Source: Sphingomonas sinipercae (GTDB lineage Bacteria > Pseudomonadota > Alphaproteobacteria > Sphingomonadales > Sphingomonadaceae). From it: DNA of 64,000 nucleotides. The translations under genes were made by a program, and so were the position numbers. Where the stretch lies: positions 1,694,501 to 1,758,500 of the forward strand of contig NZ_CP049871.1 of assembly GCF_011302055.1 (NCBI RefSeq), written 5' to 3'. Of this stretch, positions 1 to 8,893 are shown one piece after another (position 1 is the stretch's first letter; every line of letters begins with the position of its first letter). A model generated the notes under the pieces. The model was given only the letters and a program-made list of their open reading frames with translations, was not told where the DNA came from and searched no databases.

Positions 1-600
1 TCCCCTGACGTGTTGCTGCTCGACATTGCCATGCCCGGACTCGACGGCATCGCCGTAGCTCGCTCGCTCGCCGCGCAGCGGCCCGCCCCGGCGGTCGTCT
101 TTGTGACCGCGTTCGATCAGTTCGCAGTCGCCGCCTTCGAAGTGGCGGCGGTCGATTATCTGATGAAGCCGGTCGACCCGGTTCGGCTGCAGCGCGCGAT
201 CGATCGCGCCCGCGAATATATCGACCAGCGGCGGGACACGCCGAACCAGGCAACGGACTCGAAATCGCGTTGGATCGACGAATTCTGGGCGTCCGACCTG
301 ACCGGCCTGGTGCGCATCGCGTCGCGCGATGTCGACCGGGTTTCCGCCGAGCGGGACTATATGCGCCTGCACGTGGGGCGGCGCAGCTGGCTGATCCACC
401 ATTCGATGACGGCTCTCGAGGATGGCCTCGATCCCGGCCTGTTCGTGCGGCTCCACCGGTCGGCCATCGTCCGGCGCGACTTCATTGCCGGGTTCAGCCG
501 CAACGCCTCCGGGCGATGGACGGCAAAGCTTGGCGACGGGACGGAGCAATCGGTCGGCCGCCTGTATTCAGACCGGGTCAGGGAAATCGCCGGCCGCTGA
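1..600 (+). CDS. LytTR-family response regulator (5' end outside window)
   Basis: This is a two-component response regulator cut by the window edge; the frame is open from base 1, so the true start lies upstream. The visible part has the end of a receiver domain: the phospho-acceptor aspartate in LLLDIAMPGLDG, a threonine in VFVTAF, and the conserved lysine of LMKPVDP. After a short linker, residues about 95-195 form a LytTR DNA-binding domain (RVSAERDYMRLHVG, then FVRLHRSAIVRRDFI). Such proteins bind DNA directly after phosphorylation by a histidine kinase, which would be expected just upstream. The 3' end overlaps the end of the convergent symporter gene by 33 bp. Regulon unknown. Confidence 0.9.
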   Translation, partial: SPDVLLLDIAMPGLDGIAVARSLAAQRPAPAVVFVTAFDQFAVAAFEVAAVDYLMKPVDPVRLQRAIDRAREYIDQRRDTPNQATDSKSRWIDEFWASDLTGLVRIASRDVDRVSAERDYMRLHVGRRSWLIHHSMTALEDGLDPGLFVRLHRSAIVRRDFIAGFSRNASGRWTAKLGDGTEQSVGRLYSDRVREIAGR

Positions 601-1884
601 ACCTTGTCGGCTGCTCCGGTCGACCGCTGCGGTAACCGCGACGTCCATCGACACGTTGCCGAGCGTTCGGAAGATGTCGGGAATCATCTCCACCGCGATC
701 AGCAGGCCGAGCGGCCCGACCGGCACGCCCAGCGCGATGGCGATCGGAGCAATCGAGCTGATGAAACTCACCTCGCCCGGCAGGCTGACCGCGGCATAGC
801 TCATCACCGCGCCGACGGCGGTTGCCGCGACCATCTGTGCGACGCTTGGCTCAAAACCAACCCAGTGGGCGACGTAGAAGGCGACGGCGACGTTCATTGC
901 CGGCCCGGTCGCGCGGAACAACGCAACCGCGATCGGCAAGGTGACGTCGGCAACTTCCTCCCGAACGCCCAGCGCGCGGGCGCTCGTCAGCATCGCCGGC
1001 AGGGAGGCCAACGATGAGCGGGTCGAAATCGCAACGCTCTGCGGCGGCAACATCGCCCGCGTGTATTCGGCAAGGCGCACCCCGCCGAACAGCGTCGCTA
1101 GTGGGTAAGAGAGTAAGGTGACCGTCGCTCCGACCGCGCAGAGCAAGATGACATAGTGCGCAAGGCCGGCGAACGCTGCTCCCCCAGCTTCTGCAGCAAG
1201 CGCGACTGCAAGCGCGAACACCCCCAGCGGCGCGGCCCACAAAACCCAACCTATGATCATCAGCAGCGCGTTGGCGGTCGCCTCGAAAAAGCCGACGAGG
1301 GATCGGCGCTGCTCGACGGCGATACGCGATACCGCCACGGCGAAGAACATCGCAAACACCACGAGCGGCAGCACATCGCCGTTGGACGCAGCAGCGAAGA
1401 CGTTGGTCGGGATGATGGCGCGGATGACGTCCGCGGCGCCGGCGATCGGTGCGTCCTTCGCCGGCGTGGCGGCGATCGCGCCGCGAAGCGCCTCGGCAGC
1501 CGCCGAGGACAGCGGGAATGCATGCAGCAAAAGCTGGATGACGAGCGCCCCGATCACGGCCGATGCGGTACAGATGGCAACCACCCAGACCACGGTCCGC
1601 GCGGCAACCCGGCCCGCTTTCGCAGCCTCGGCGCTTCTCGCGACGCCGGTCACGAGCAGCGCGAAGACCAAAGGAATAACGGTCATCTTCAGCGCGTCGA
1701 GCCAAAGCTCGCCGATCAGGCCGGCGGACTGCACCAGAAACGATCGTGCACCATCGCTAGATCCGGTCGCAAGGAGTCCCAAGACGAGGCCAGCCAGCAA
1801 AGCGGCAAGCACAAGGAACGGGCGCGTGCGCTTAATCCCCGAGGCTTGCCTGTCGATTGATCCATTCAAAGCCTGGTCCTTCAT
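568..1884 (-). CDS. dicarboxylate/amino acid:cation symporter (DAACS family)
   Basis: Multi-pass inner-membrane carrier of the GltP/DctA family (Pfam SDF), 438 residues from the ATG at 1884; a GTG one codon earlier is possible. The serine-rich re-entrant hairpin is visible (AISTRSSLASLPAM, about residues 287-300). The next conserved position, normally NMDGT in transmembrane segment 7, reads MNVAVA here (about 331-336), so the usual aspartate and threonine are missing. Substrate and coupling ion therefore cannot be assigned; it should bring an organic acid or amino acid into the cell. It begins 18 bp after the TonB-like gene and is probably cotranscribed with it. Its end overlaps the convergent regulator gene. 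Confidence 0.88.
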   Translation of the reverse strand: MKDQALNGSIDRQASGIKRTRPFLVLAALLAGLVLGLLATGSSDGARSFLVQSAGLIGELWLDALKMTVIPLVFALLVTGVARSAEAAKAGRVAARTVVWVVAICTASAVIGALVIQLLLHAFPLSSAAAEALRGAIAATPAKDAPIAGAADVIRAIIPTNVFAAASNGDVLPLVVFAMFFAVAVSRIAVEQRRSLVGFFEATANALLMIIGWVLWAAPLGVFALAVALAAEAGGAAFAGLAHYVILLCAVGATVTLLSYPLATLFGGVRLAEYTRAMLPPQSVAISTRSSLASLPAMLTSARALGVREEVADVTLPIAVALFRATGPAMNVAVAFYVAHWVGFEPSVAQMVAATAVGAVMSYAAVSLPGEVSFISSIAPIAIALGVPVGPLGLLIAVEMIPDIFRTLGNVSMDVAVTAAVDRSSRQGSAAGDFPDPV

Positions 1885-1902
1885 CACGGCGCTGGCCGAG
1901 GT

Positions 1903-2721
1903 TTAACCTAACTTCCAGGTGATGCGCTGGATCACTGAAGTCTTGATCGGCTTACCGGTTGAATCCGTGATCGGAACAAATTTCGCGCGGATCTTCACAA
2001 CCGCGCACGATTGCGAGTCGAGGATCGCGACCCCGCTTGTGGCGATCACCGAACAATCGGCGACCTTGCCTGTCTCGTCGATTAGTAACGCCATCGTGAC
2101 GGTGCCGCTCTGTTCCGCCAGCACCGCATCGCGGGGATAGTCGTTCGGGCTGATCAGCTTGCCGAGGCCTTTTCCGCGAACACCTTGAAGCTGGCGATCG
2201 GCTTCAGACGAGTCGACTTTCCAGACCGTTCGCAAGTCGGCAGCGCATTGATTTAGGAGTTGTAGAACGCTCGGGAGAGCTTCGAGCTCAAACGTCGAAT
2301 GAACGCCACTGCCGGAATCGAACGTCAATATTTTTGACCCTGCCGCTGCGGCGAAATGCTTCAGGGGCATGTTGACGAGACGGACACCTTTTACGCTGCC
2401 GTGCGGGCGATATGTCAGCACACTGGCCTTCACGATCCGCGTGTCGAATGCGATTGTTCCGCGGTATTGTTCCGGCTCCTTGGGCCCGCCATTCGACACC
2501 ACGCCGACTTGCATCACCTCGCCAATCGGTGGCTGCTTCAACACCAGGGTCAGCGGCTTTCCAGAACTGCCGTACTCGCGCTCCGCGACACACTGAGCAT
2601 CGTCGAAATTGATCACCCAGCTGCCGGTTGGCTTCAACGGCGCGGCGGCGGGAGCGCCGGAACGGGCCGACTGCGCGAACAGCAACGCGCTGGCCGTAGC
2701 GGCGAAAATGACGGGCTTCAT
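1903..2721 (-). CDS. TonB C-terminal domain protein, exported
   Basis: A 272-residue protein with an N-terminal signal peptide (MKPVIFAATASALLFAQSA). Its last ~90 residues resemble the TonB/TolA C-terminal fold: a stretch around YPRDAVLAEQSGTVTMALLIDETGKV, then DCSVIATSG and the final strand VIQRITWKLG. There is no N-terminal transmembrane anchor and no proline-rich spacer, so it is not a classical TonB; it belongs to the stand-alone periplasmic proteins with this domain that are common in sphingomonads. The start is the ATG at 2721 rather than the TTG before it. GC content looks somewhat lower than nearby genes. Function beyond the fold is unknown. Confidence 0.75.
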   Translation of the reverse strand: MKPVIFAATASALLFAQSARSGAPAAAPLKPTGSWVINFDDAQCVAEREYGSSGKPLTLVLKQPPIGEVMQVGVVSNGGPKEPEQYRGTIAFDTRIVKASVLTYRPHGSVKGVRLVNMPLKHFAAAAGSKILTFDSGSGVHSTFELEALPSVLQLLNQCAADLRTVWKVDSSEADRQLQGVRGKGLGKLISPNDYPRDAVLAEQSGTVTMALLIDETGKVADCSVIATSGVAILDSQSCAVVKIRAKFVPITDSTGKPIKTSVIQRITWKLG

Positions 2722-2923
2722 CAATCGACTAAGGCAATCCGGTCAGCCTGAGTCAATTGGCGGGCTGCAGCGAAATCGGATCAGTTGGCCAGCTTGGGCC
2801 GTTAAAGTTCGCCAGGATGAGCAAATGCAGCGCTAGATCGTCAATAAGCGGCGATTAGCAGGCGTCCGCAAGCGCCGTTCGAGCGTTCAGCAGCCAACCC
2901 CCCACACCAAATGGAGAAATAGC

Positions 2924-3379
2924 ATGGCAGACGACGTACAGATCGGAACGCTCAACACCCTGGCCACGACGCTGATCGACAGCGTCAACGGCTATGAAGA
3001 CGCAGCCTCCAACAGCGAGAACCAGCGGTTCACCGAAATCTTCCGCGAGCGTGCGACCGAGCGCCGTCAGGTCGTCGAAGAGCTTCGTTCTGAGATCAGC
3101 CGTCTTGGCGGAACGCCGAGCGACGACGGCTCGCTGATGGGCAAGACTCACCAGCGCTGGCTGGACCTCAAGGCCGCGGTCACGGGGCGCGACGATGAAA
3201 GCATCGTCAACACGGTCGAGTCCGGCGAAGATTATCTGAAAGAGAAGTTCGAAACCGCGCTCAGCAGTGGCGAACTGACCGGCGACTGCCGCGCAGTCGT
3301 CGAGCGGGCCTATCAGTCGGTTCGCAAAGGCCACGACCAGATGAGCCAGCTGAAGCACGGCATGGAAATGGACGGCTAA
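2924..3379 (+). CDS. PA2169-family four-helix-bundle protein (DUF2383)
   Basis: A 151-residue, all-helical cytoplasmic protein. It opens with IGTLNTLATTLIDSVNGYEDAA, the typical start of the PA2169/DUF2383 family, which adopts a ferritin-like bundle. Acidic and glutamate-rich helices follow, including FTEIFRERATERRQVVEEL and SGEDYLKEKFETAL. Members are often induced by stress, but no enzyme activity has been established for the family. ATGGAGAAATAGC upstream supplies a GGAG ribosome site 8 nt before the ATG. A strong rho-independent terminator follows within 30 bp, so this is a single-gene transcript. Confidence 0.88.
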   Translation: MADDVQIGTLNTLATTLIDSVNGYEDAASNSENQRFTEIFRERATERRQVVEELRSEISRLGGTPSDDGSLMGKTHQRWLDLKAAVTGRDDESIVNTVESGEDYLKEKFETALSSGELTGDCRAVVERAYQSVRKGHDQMSQLKHGMEMDG

Positions 3380-3404
3380 ACGCAGCACCAGGCCAAAGAA
3401 AAGA

Positions 3405-3435
3405 GGCGGCGGCACCCGGGTGTCGCCGCCTTTTT
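3405..3435 (+). terminator. rho-independent terminator after the PA2169-family gene
   Basis: A 13-bp stem (3405-3417 with 3418-3430, one G-U pair) is followed at once by five T residues. The convergent LysR gene ends 19 bp further on, and the run of A before the stem could make it work in both directions. Confidence 0.85.
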
Positions 3436-3453
3436 CTTAGCTTCCGAAGCGGT

Positions 3454-4386
3454 TCAGTTGCTTTCCGGAAGGCGTAGATCGGCCTCGGCAGCGGCCATTT
3501 CGGCCTGCAGCCATTCTCGAAAGCGCTTGACCTTCGGCACCATCCTGCGTTCCGGGGGAAACACCAGCCAATAGGACCAGTGGCGGGTCGACAGGCGATC
3601 GGGGAATGGGGCGGCCAGTCGGCCTGCGGCGACATCCCCGACCCACAGCAGCGGCGTCAAAAGCGCGAAGCCCTGCCCGGCCATCGCCGCGTGTCCCTCG
3701 TTGGCCTGATTGTCGAGCCGGACGCCCGGGCGGCGATGGACCTGCTCGTCGAAATCCACCTGATTGTCGGTGAACCACTGCCGCCACCACTCGTCGCCGC
3801 GATTGATCAGTTCCTGATCCGCCACGTCCGCCGGCTGGATCTTGCGGCCCAACTTCCGTTCGATCGACGCGATGCACTCCGGCGTCGCCATTGGGGTGAA
3901 GGTCGTCGGGAACAGCCGATGGCATTCGAGCCCTTCCCAGTTGCCGCTCCCGGCGCGGATCGCGACATCGGCATCGCCGCTGCGGATGTCGATCAGTTCG
4001 TCGCCAGTGCTCAGTCGCACAGCCAGATCGGGATGCTTCATCTGAAACCCGCCAAGCCGCCATGCCAGCCAGGTGTTCCCGAAGGTCGTCGTCGTCGTCA
4101 CGGTCAGCAACGATTCGTCCTCGGCCTCGTAACTAACGAATGCCGCCTCGATCGCGTCGAACGCCTGGCTTAGCGTCGGCAGCAGACGGGCGCCGAGCGG
4201 CGTTAGGCGAGCTCGTCCCCGTTCCCGCAGGAACAGGGCGGTCCCAATGCGCTCTTCAAGTGCCTTCACCTGGTAGGAGACGGCAGCCTGGGTCATGCCA
4301 AGCTCGGCCGCAGCCGCGGTGAAATTCTCGTTCCGAGCAGCGGCCTCGAAGGCGCGAACGGCGGTCAGCGGGGGCAGTTTCCTCAT
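3454..4386 (-). CDS. LysR-family regulator, GcvA-like
   Basis: A 310-residue transcription factor. Residues 1-65 hold a winged helix-turn-helix (LTAVRAFEAAARNENFTAAA, then GMTQAAVSYQVKALE), and the rest is a periplasmic-binding-protein-like effector domain with GcvA-type motifs such as NTWLAWRLGGF and GSGNWEGLECHRLFP. GcvA controls glycine cleavage in enterobacteria; in sphingomonads close relatives regulate varied neighbours, so the target is open. The ATG at 4386 follows an in-frame GTG. The divergent side has two very small genes, and the roughly 150 bp between could carry its operator. Confidence 0.88.
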   Translation of the reverse strand: MRKLPPLTAVRAFEAAARNENFTAAAAELGMTQAAVSYQVKALEERIGTALFLRERGRARLTPLGARLLPTLSQAFDAIEAAFVSYEAEDESLLTVTTTTTFGNTWLAWRLGGFQMKHPDLAVRLSTGDELIDIRSGDADVAIRAGSGNWEGLECHRLFPTTFTPMATPECIASIERKLGRKIQPADVADQELINRGDEWWRQWFTDNQVDFDEQVHRRPGVRLDNQANEGHAAMAGQGFALLTPLLWVGDVAAGRLAAPFPDRLSTRHWSYWLVFPPERRMVPKVKRFREWLQAEMAAAEADLRLPESN

Positions 4387-4465
4387 CACGCCACGATAAG
4401 GCCCACTTATCGGCGCTGTCGAGCGTTTGATTGGCGGAACGATTATTGCCTGCCTAAGTGAAGTG

Positions 4466-4515
4466 TACCGCCGGCACCCGGGCTTCCCCTCTCCAGCTCG
4501 ACCCTGCCGGCGGTA
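4466..4515 (+). promoter_or_regulatory. 10-bp perfect inverted repeat, possible leader hairpin
   Basis: Bases 4466-4475 and 4506-4515 are exact reverse complements around a 30-nt spacer. It lies in the gap between the LysR gene and the first small gene, ending 23 bp before that ATG. It could fold in the leader RNA or be a protein-binding site. The sequence alone does not decide. Confidence 0.4.
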
Positions 4516-4538
4516 AACATCGGCTGGAGGAATGCGCC

Positions 4539-4715
4539 ATGGATCACGGCTCGAAATCGCTCGTCCTCACTCCGCACAGCGATCGAGCCGACCAGCATCA
4601 GCGCTTGGACCGGGCGAGCTGGAAACGGGTGAGCCCGGACTGCCGCCTGCATCTCATTGAACAGGCTCTGGGAGCATCCCGACCGATGATCGGCGGCTTC
4701 CCAGTCGCACTTTGA
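4539..4715 (+). CDS. small hypothetical protein (58 aa)
   Basis: A short reading frame starting MDHGSKSLVLTPHSDR and ending IGGFPVAL. I do not recognise a family. In its favour are a GGAGG ribosome site 8 nt before the ATG, a balanced soluble composition (RLDRASWKRVSPDCRLHLIE looks like amphipathic helix), and a second small gene with a good ribosome site just 16-22 bp downstream in the same direction. Against it are its size and the lack of any domain. It may form a two-gene unit controlled by the divergent LysR gene. Confidence 0.45.
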   Translation: MDHGSKSLVLTPHSDRADQHQRLDRASWKRVSPDCRLHLIEQALGASRPMIGGFPVAL

Positions 4716-4737
4716 AGGAACAGGTAAGGAGATGACG

Positions 4738-4911
4738 ATGGTCGACGAGATTTATGACCGCCAGTATCAAGCGGGACGCCAGGATCTTCATGCCGGGATC
4801 GACCGCGCAGTCGCACGTTTCGGACGTGCGGTAGCGGCCGTGTTCAGGGTGCAGCAGAGAATTCACTTCGCAGCGCCGTGGGATGAGCGCCGCTTCCGTC
4901 GCATGAATTGA
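4738..4911 (+). CDS. small hypothetical protein (57 aa)
   Basis: A short gene reading MVDEIYDRQYQAGRQDLHAG and ending ERRFRRMN. AAGGAG sits at 4726-4731, exactly 6 nt before this ATG; an in-frame ATG at 4732 touches the AAGGAG and is less likely. The product is soluble, helical and basic at the C-terminus. The opening (VDEIYDRQYQAG) looks like a short conserved family of sphingomonads, but I cannot name a function. It follows the 58-residue gene and the pair probably share a transcript. The next 130 bp up to the peptidase gene show nothing clear. Confidence 0.6.
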   Translation: MVDEIYDRQYQAGRQDLHAGIDRAVARFGRAVAAVFRVQQRIHFAAPWDERRFRRMN

Positions 4912-5044
4912 CCCCTCGGACGGCGCCGGTGAGCACGCCCGGCGCCGCCCGAACTGAGTCCTTCGCGCTCGACCGTTTGTCGAAACCGCCTATGTAAATC
5001 TGCCGCCGATCGCTTAAATGCCCTCGCACCGGGAGGGTATCACA

Positions 5045-7918
5045 TTGAAAATTCGTCGATCTTCGCTTCTGCGCACCGCTGTTTGCGGCCGTTCGTCATT
5101 CCTTGCCATCGCCCTGTCGCTCTCGACCCTGACCGCCGTCCCGGCGCAGGCGCAGGTGGCCTGGGGATTGAAGCCCACCGACGTCGTCCCCGACCCTTCG
5201 ATCCGGTACGGGGTCCTGCCCAACGGCATGAAATATGCGATCCAGCGCAACGCGACGCCGAAGAATGGCGCGTCCGTACGGCTTCGCTTTGAATTCGGAT
5301 CGATCGGGGAAGCCGAGCCCGAGCGCGGGCTTGCCCACTTCATCGAGCATATGGCGTTCAACGGTTCGACCAACGTTCCGGAAGGCGAAATGGTCAGGAT
5401 CCTGGAGCGGCAGGGCCTGAAATTCGGTCCGGACACCAATGCCGTCACCGGTTTCGACTCGACGACCTACATGCTCGACCTGCCGGGTAAGGACGACAAG
5501 CGGATCGATACTGCCCTGATGCTCATGCGCGAAGTCGCGAGCGAGGTTAAGTTCGACCCAGCGGCGGTCGACCGGGAACGCGGCGTCATCCTCGGCGAGC
5601 GCCGGGTCCGCGACACCTTCCAGTTGCAGCAGGTCGTGGACGCCCTTGGCTTCCAATTGCCGGACACGCCGTATCCGAAGCGACTGCCGATCGGCACCGA
5701 GGAGGTGCTGCGCACAGCATCAGCCGCGACCATCAAGAACCTTTATCGGCGATATTACCGGCCGGAGAATGCGACTTTGGTGTTCGTCGGCGATGCCGAC
5801 CCGGCGGTGATCGAACAGAAGCTCAAGGCAAAATTTAGCGATTGGAAGGGGACCGGCACCGCCGGCAAGCCGCTTCCGCGCGGGTCGGTCGACCTAAAGC
5901 GCGGCACGGCCTTCGACACCTTCGTCGATCCGGCGGTGGCAACGACGGTCACGTTGACCGCGTTCAGCCCGTGGGAAAATCCCACCGATACCCTTGCCGA
6001 GCGCAGGCGCGAAATGGTGCGCTACCTTGCGACTGCGATGTTCAATCGCCGCCTTCAACGCCTGGTCAACGCACCCGGGTCGGAAATCATTTATGGCGGC
6101 ATGGGCCAGGACCAGAACAAAGATGCCGCGCTTTCGGCATCGGTGACGGTGGCCGCCAAGGACGGGGCGTGGAAAAGCGCGATCGCGACTGCGGAGCAGG
6201 AATTGCGCCGTGCGCTGAAATACGGGTTCACCGCGCAGGAGCTGAAGACGGAGGCCGCGGACTCGCTCGGCAAGCTGCAGACGGCAGCGGCACAGGCGGA
6301 TGCGCGAACGCATTCTGCGCTCGCCAACCGGATTCTCCAGACGCTCGACGAACCGAATTTCGTCACGACGCCAGCATTCAGCGCGGAATATTTCGCGAAG
6401 GTCGTCCCGACGATCACGGTCGAGCAAGTTAATGCCGAACTGCGCCGGATGTGGTCCGGCAGCGCGCCTTTGGTGCATGTATCGACCAAGCAGCCGATCG
6501 AGGAACGCCAGCTCGCCCAGGCCTTTGCGGCAAGTTCGAAGCTGGCGGTCGCGGCGCCGAAAGACCAGGCCGCAGTCGCTTTCGGCTACGACAGCTTCGG
6601 CGCTCCGGGCAAAGTCGTGGCCGACAGCCGGATTGCCGACCTTGGAATCCGGACCGTTCGTTTTGCCAACAACGTCAGGCTGAACATCAAGCAGACGGAC
6701 TTTGAAAAGGGAAAAGTCAGTTTCTCGATCCTGATGGCCGGCGGGTCATTGGCATTGCCGATGGACAAGCCGGGGCTGGGATCGATGATGTCGATCTTTT
6801 CAGCGCAGTCGGCGACCTCCAAAAACAGCCTGGAAGACCTGAAGATCATCACCGCGGGCCGCGATGTCGTGGCTGGTGTAGTCACCAGCGGGGATGCGTT
6901 CAGCGTTTCAGGCACCACCATCGCCAGCGATTTGTCGCTGCAGATGAAAGTCAGCGCCGCTTACCTCACCGACCCCGGCTATCGTCCGGAGGCGGACAGC
7001 CTGTGGGCCAACATCGTGCCGCTGCTGGACAAGCAGCTAACGGCCACCCCGGGCCAGGTGGCACAGACGAAGTTGCCGACATTGCTCGCCAATGGCGACA
7101 AGCGGTTCGGCGTCCCGCCGACTTCGGATTTACTCGCCCGCAACTTCAAGGAAGCACGCGCAGCTTATTCGCCGCTGGCCGGCTCCGCACCGATCGAAAT
7201 CGGAATCGTCGGGGACATTGACGAAGCCGCAGCGATTAAGGCGGTCGCCGAAAGCTTTGGCGCATTGCCCAGCCGCAATGCTTCCGCGCCCGCTTATACA
7301 GCGGCGCGCAAGGCGTCCTTCAAGGCCGACCGCGCGCCAATCGTCCTGACCCATAGCGGCGGCGCTGACCAGGCGATGGTGGGAGCGGCGTGGCCGACCG
7401 ACGATGACAGCGACTATCGCAGGCAACTCGGCCTGGCTTTGCTGGCGGAGGTCATGGACCTCGAGCTCACCGACGAAATCCGGGAAAAGCTTGGTGCCTC
7501 CTACGGCGTGGATGTCGGTTCGACGATGTCGGACGTCTATCCGCACTTCGGCTACCTGATGGTCGGATCGGTAATTGCGCCGGGCAAGGCGGATGAGGTC
7601 GACCAGGCCATCGCCGCAATTGCCGCCGCGTTGCGCGACAAGCCCATCGATGCCGACCTGTTGGACCGTGCCAGGCAGCCGATGCTCGAAGGCGTGACCA
7701 AGTCGCTTCGGCAGAACAGCTATTGGCTGGGTTACGTCGACGAGGCGCAGAGCGAGGCGAAGCGGCTGGATCGGGTCCGGCAGCGCGAATCGATCATCCG
7801 GTCGCTGACCGCCGCCGACGTGCAGGCACTGGCCAAGCAGTATCTAGTGCCCGCGCAGCTCCAGCGCTTCCGCATCCTTAGCGAGAAGGTCGCTGCGCCC
7901 GCTGTCGCCAAGCGCTAG
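5045..7918 (+). CDS. M16-family zinc metallopeptidase (insulinase/pitrilysin), exported
   Basis: A 957-residue two-lobed protease. The start is set to TTG 5045 because GGGAGG lies 8 nt upstream and translation then begins with a good signal peptide (KIRRSSLLRTAVCGRSS to PAQAQ); an ATG at 5018 would add nine residues and spoil it. The inverted zinc motif HFIEH is at about residues 98-102 (HxxEH, followed by MAFNGS), with the distal glutamate expected in VDRERGVILGERR. A second, inactive M16 domain fills the C-terminal half (AMVGAAWPTDDDSDYRR, then EIREKLGASYGV). The periplasmic enzyme would degrade peptides or process proteins. It stands alone, 67 bp before purC. Confidence 0.92.
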   Translation: MKIRRSSLLRTAVCGRSSFLAIALSLSTLTAVPAQAQVAWGLKPTDVVPDPSIRYGVLPNGMKYAIQRNATPKNGASVRLRFEFGSIGEAEPERGLAHFIEHMAFNGSTNVPEGEMVRILERQGLKFGPDTNAVTGFDSTTYMLDLPGKDDKRIDTALMLMREVASEVKFDPAAVDRERGVILGERRVRDTFQLQQVVDALGFQLPDTPYPKRLPIGTEEVLRTASAATIKNLYRRYYRPENATLVFVGDADPAVIEQKLKAKFSDWKGTGTAGKPLPRGSVDLKRGTAFDTFVDPAVATTVTLTAFSPWENPTDTLAERRREMVRYLATAMFNRRLQRLVNAPGSEIIYGGMGQDQNKDAALSASVTVAAKDGAWKSAIATAEQELRRALKYGFTAQELKTEAADSLGKLQTAAAQADARTHSALANRILQTLDEPNFVTTPAFSAEYFAKVVPTITVEQVNAELRRMWSGSAPLVHVSTKQPIEERQLAQAFAASSKLAVAAPKDQAAVAFGYDSFGAPGKVVADSRIADLGIRTVRFANNVRLNIKQTDFEKGKVSFSILMAGGSLALPMDKPGLGSMMSIFSAQSATSKNSLEDLKIITAGRDVVAGVVTSGDAFSVSGTTIASDLSLQMKVSAAYLTDPGYRPEADSLWANIVPLLDKQLTATPGQVAQTKLPTLLANGDKRFGVPPTSDLLARNFKEARAAYSPLAGSAPIEIGIVGDIDEAAAIKAVAESFGALPSRNASAPAYTAARKASFKADRAPIVLTHSGGADQAMVGAAWPTDDDSDYRRQLGLALLAEVMDLELTDEIREKLGASYGVDVGSTMSDVYPHFGYLMVGSVIAPGKADEVDQAIAAIAAALRDKPIDADLLDRARQPMLEGVTKSLRQNSYWLGYVDEAQSEAKRLDRVRQRESIIRSLTAADVQALAKQYLVPAQLQRFRILSEKVAAPAVAKR

Positions 7919-7985
7919 TTGAATTGCTCAAGGGGGGCGGCTCGCCTATAGGCGCCGCTCCCCGAAGCTGGAGCTGCAGTAAGCG

Positions 7986-8768
7986 ATGAGCCGACGCCGC
8001 CAAATCTACGAAGGCAAGGCCAAGATCCTTTACGAGGGTCCGGAGCCCGGCACGCTGATCCAATATTTCAAGGACGATGCGACCGCGTTCAACGCGCAGA
8101 AGCGCGGCACCATCAGTGGCAAGGGCGTGCTCAACAACCGGATTTCCGAGCATATCTTCACCGCGCTGGCGGCGATCGGGGTGCCGACGCACTTCATCCG
8201 CCGCGTCAACATGCGCGAACAGCTGATTCGCCAGGTCGAGATCATCCCGATCGAGGTCGTCATCCGCAACGTCGCCGCGGGCTCGCTGTCCAAGCGGCTG
8301 GGGATCGAAGAAGGCACGCAGCTGCCCCGAACGATCATCGAATATTATTACAAGGACGACGCGCTCGGCGACCCGCTGATCGCCGACGAGCATATCGCCT
8401 GCTTCGGCTGGGCGACGCAGGAGGAAATGAACGACATCGCCGACATGGCGATCCGCGTGAACGACTTCATGAGCGGGATGTTCGCGGCCATCGGCATCCG
8501 GCTGATCGACTTCAAGCTGGAGTTCGGGCGCGTCTGGGACGGCGATTTTTCGCGGGTCATCCTGGCCGACGAGATCAGCCCCGACGGCTGCCGCCTGTGG
8601 GACCTGAAGTCGAACGAGAAGCTGGACAAGGACCGCTTCCGCCTCGACCTGGGCAACGTCGCCGAAGCCTATCAGGAAATCGCGCGCCGCCTGGGCCTGA
8701 TGCCCGAAGGGGACGAGGCCAGCGCCGTGCTCGATTTCGACAGCCACCGGAAGCGCCGGGGGAAGTAA
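7986..8768 (+). CDS. purC: phosphoribosylaminoimidazole-succinocarboxamide synthase
   Basis: SAICAR synthetase, which joins aspartate to CAIR using ATP in purine synthesis. At 260 residues it has the usual length. The family start [15 protein letters not shown] is present, followed by [10 protein letters not shown] and [16 protein letters not shown], and the second signature is [10 protein letters not shown] with the downstream [19 protein letters not shown] block ([15 protein letters not shown]). The ATG at 7986 is the only start giving the complete N-terminus. In many alphaproteobacteria purC precedes purS/purQ; here it is followed by priA, so it is separated from other purine genes in this window. 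Confidence 0.97.
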   Translation: MSRRRQIYEGKAKILYEGPEPGTLIQYFKDDATAFNAQKRGTISGKGVLNNRISEHIFTALAAIGVPTHFIRRVNMREQLIRQVEIIPIEVVIRNVAAGSLSKRLGIEEGTQLPRTIIEYYYKDDALGDPLIADEHIACFGWATQEEMNDIADMAIRVNDFMSGMFAAIGIRLIDFKLEFGRVWDGDFSRVILADEISPDGCRLWDLKSNEKLDKDRFRLDLGNVAEAYQEIARRLGLMPEGDEASAVLDFDSHRKRRGK

Positions 8769-8893
8769 GGCCGATCGGATCCTGACCTCAGCCGAAAACC
8801 TTTCCTACGTTGCGTTCTGAATCATTTGCCGCCCGGAAAGTACGCAAGTCCTTCGGATTGCGTCGCGGCGGAGCAGCATCCATGGGCTGAGCG

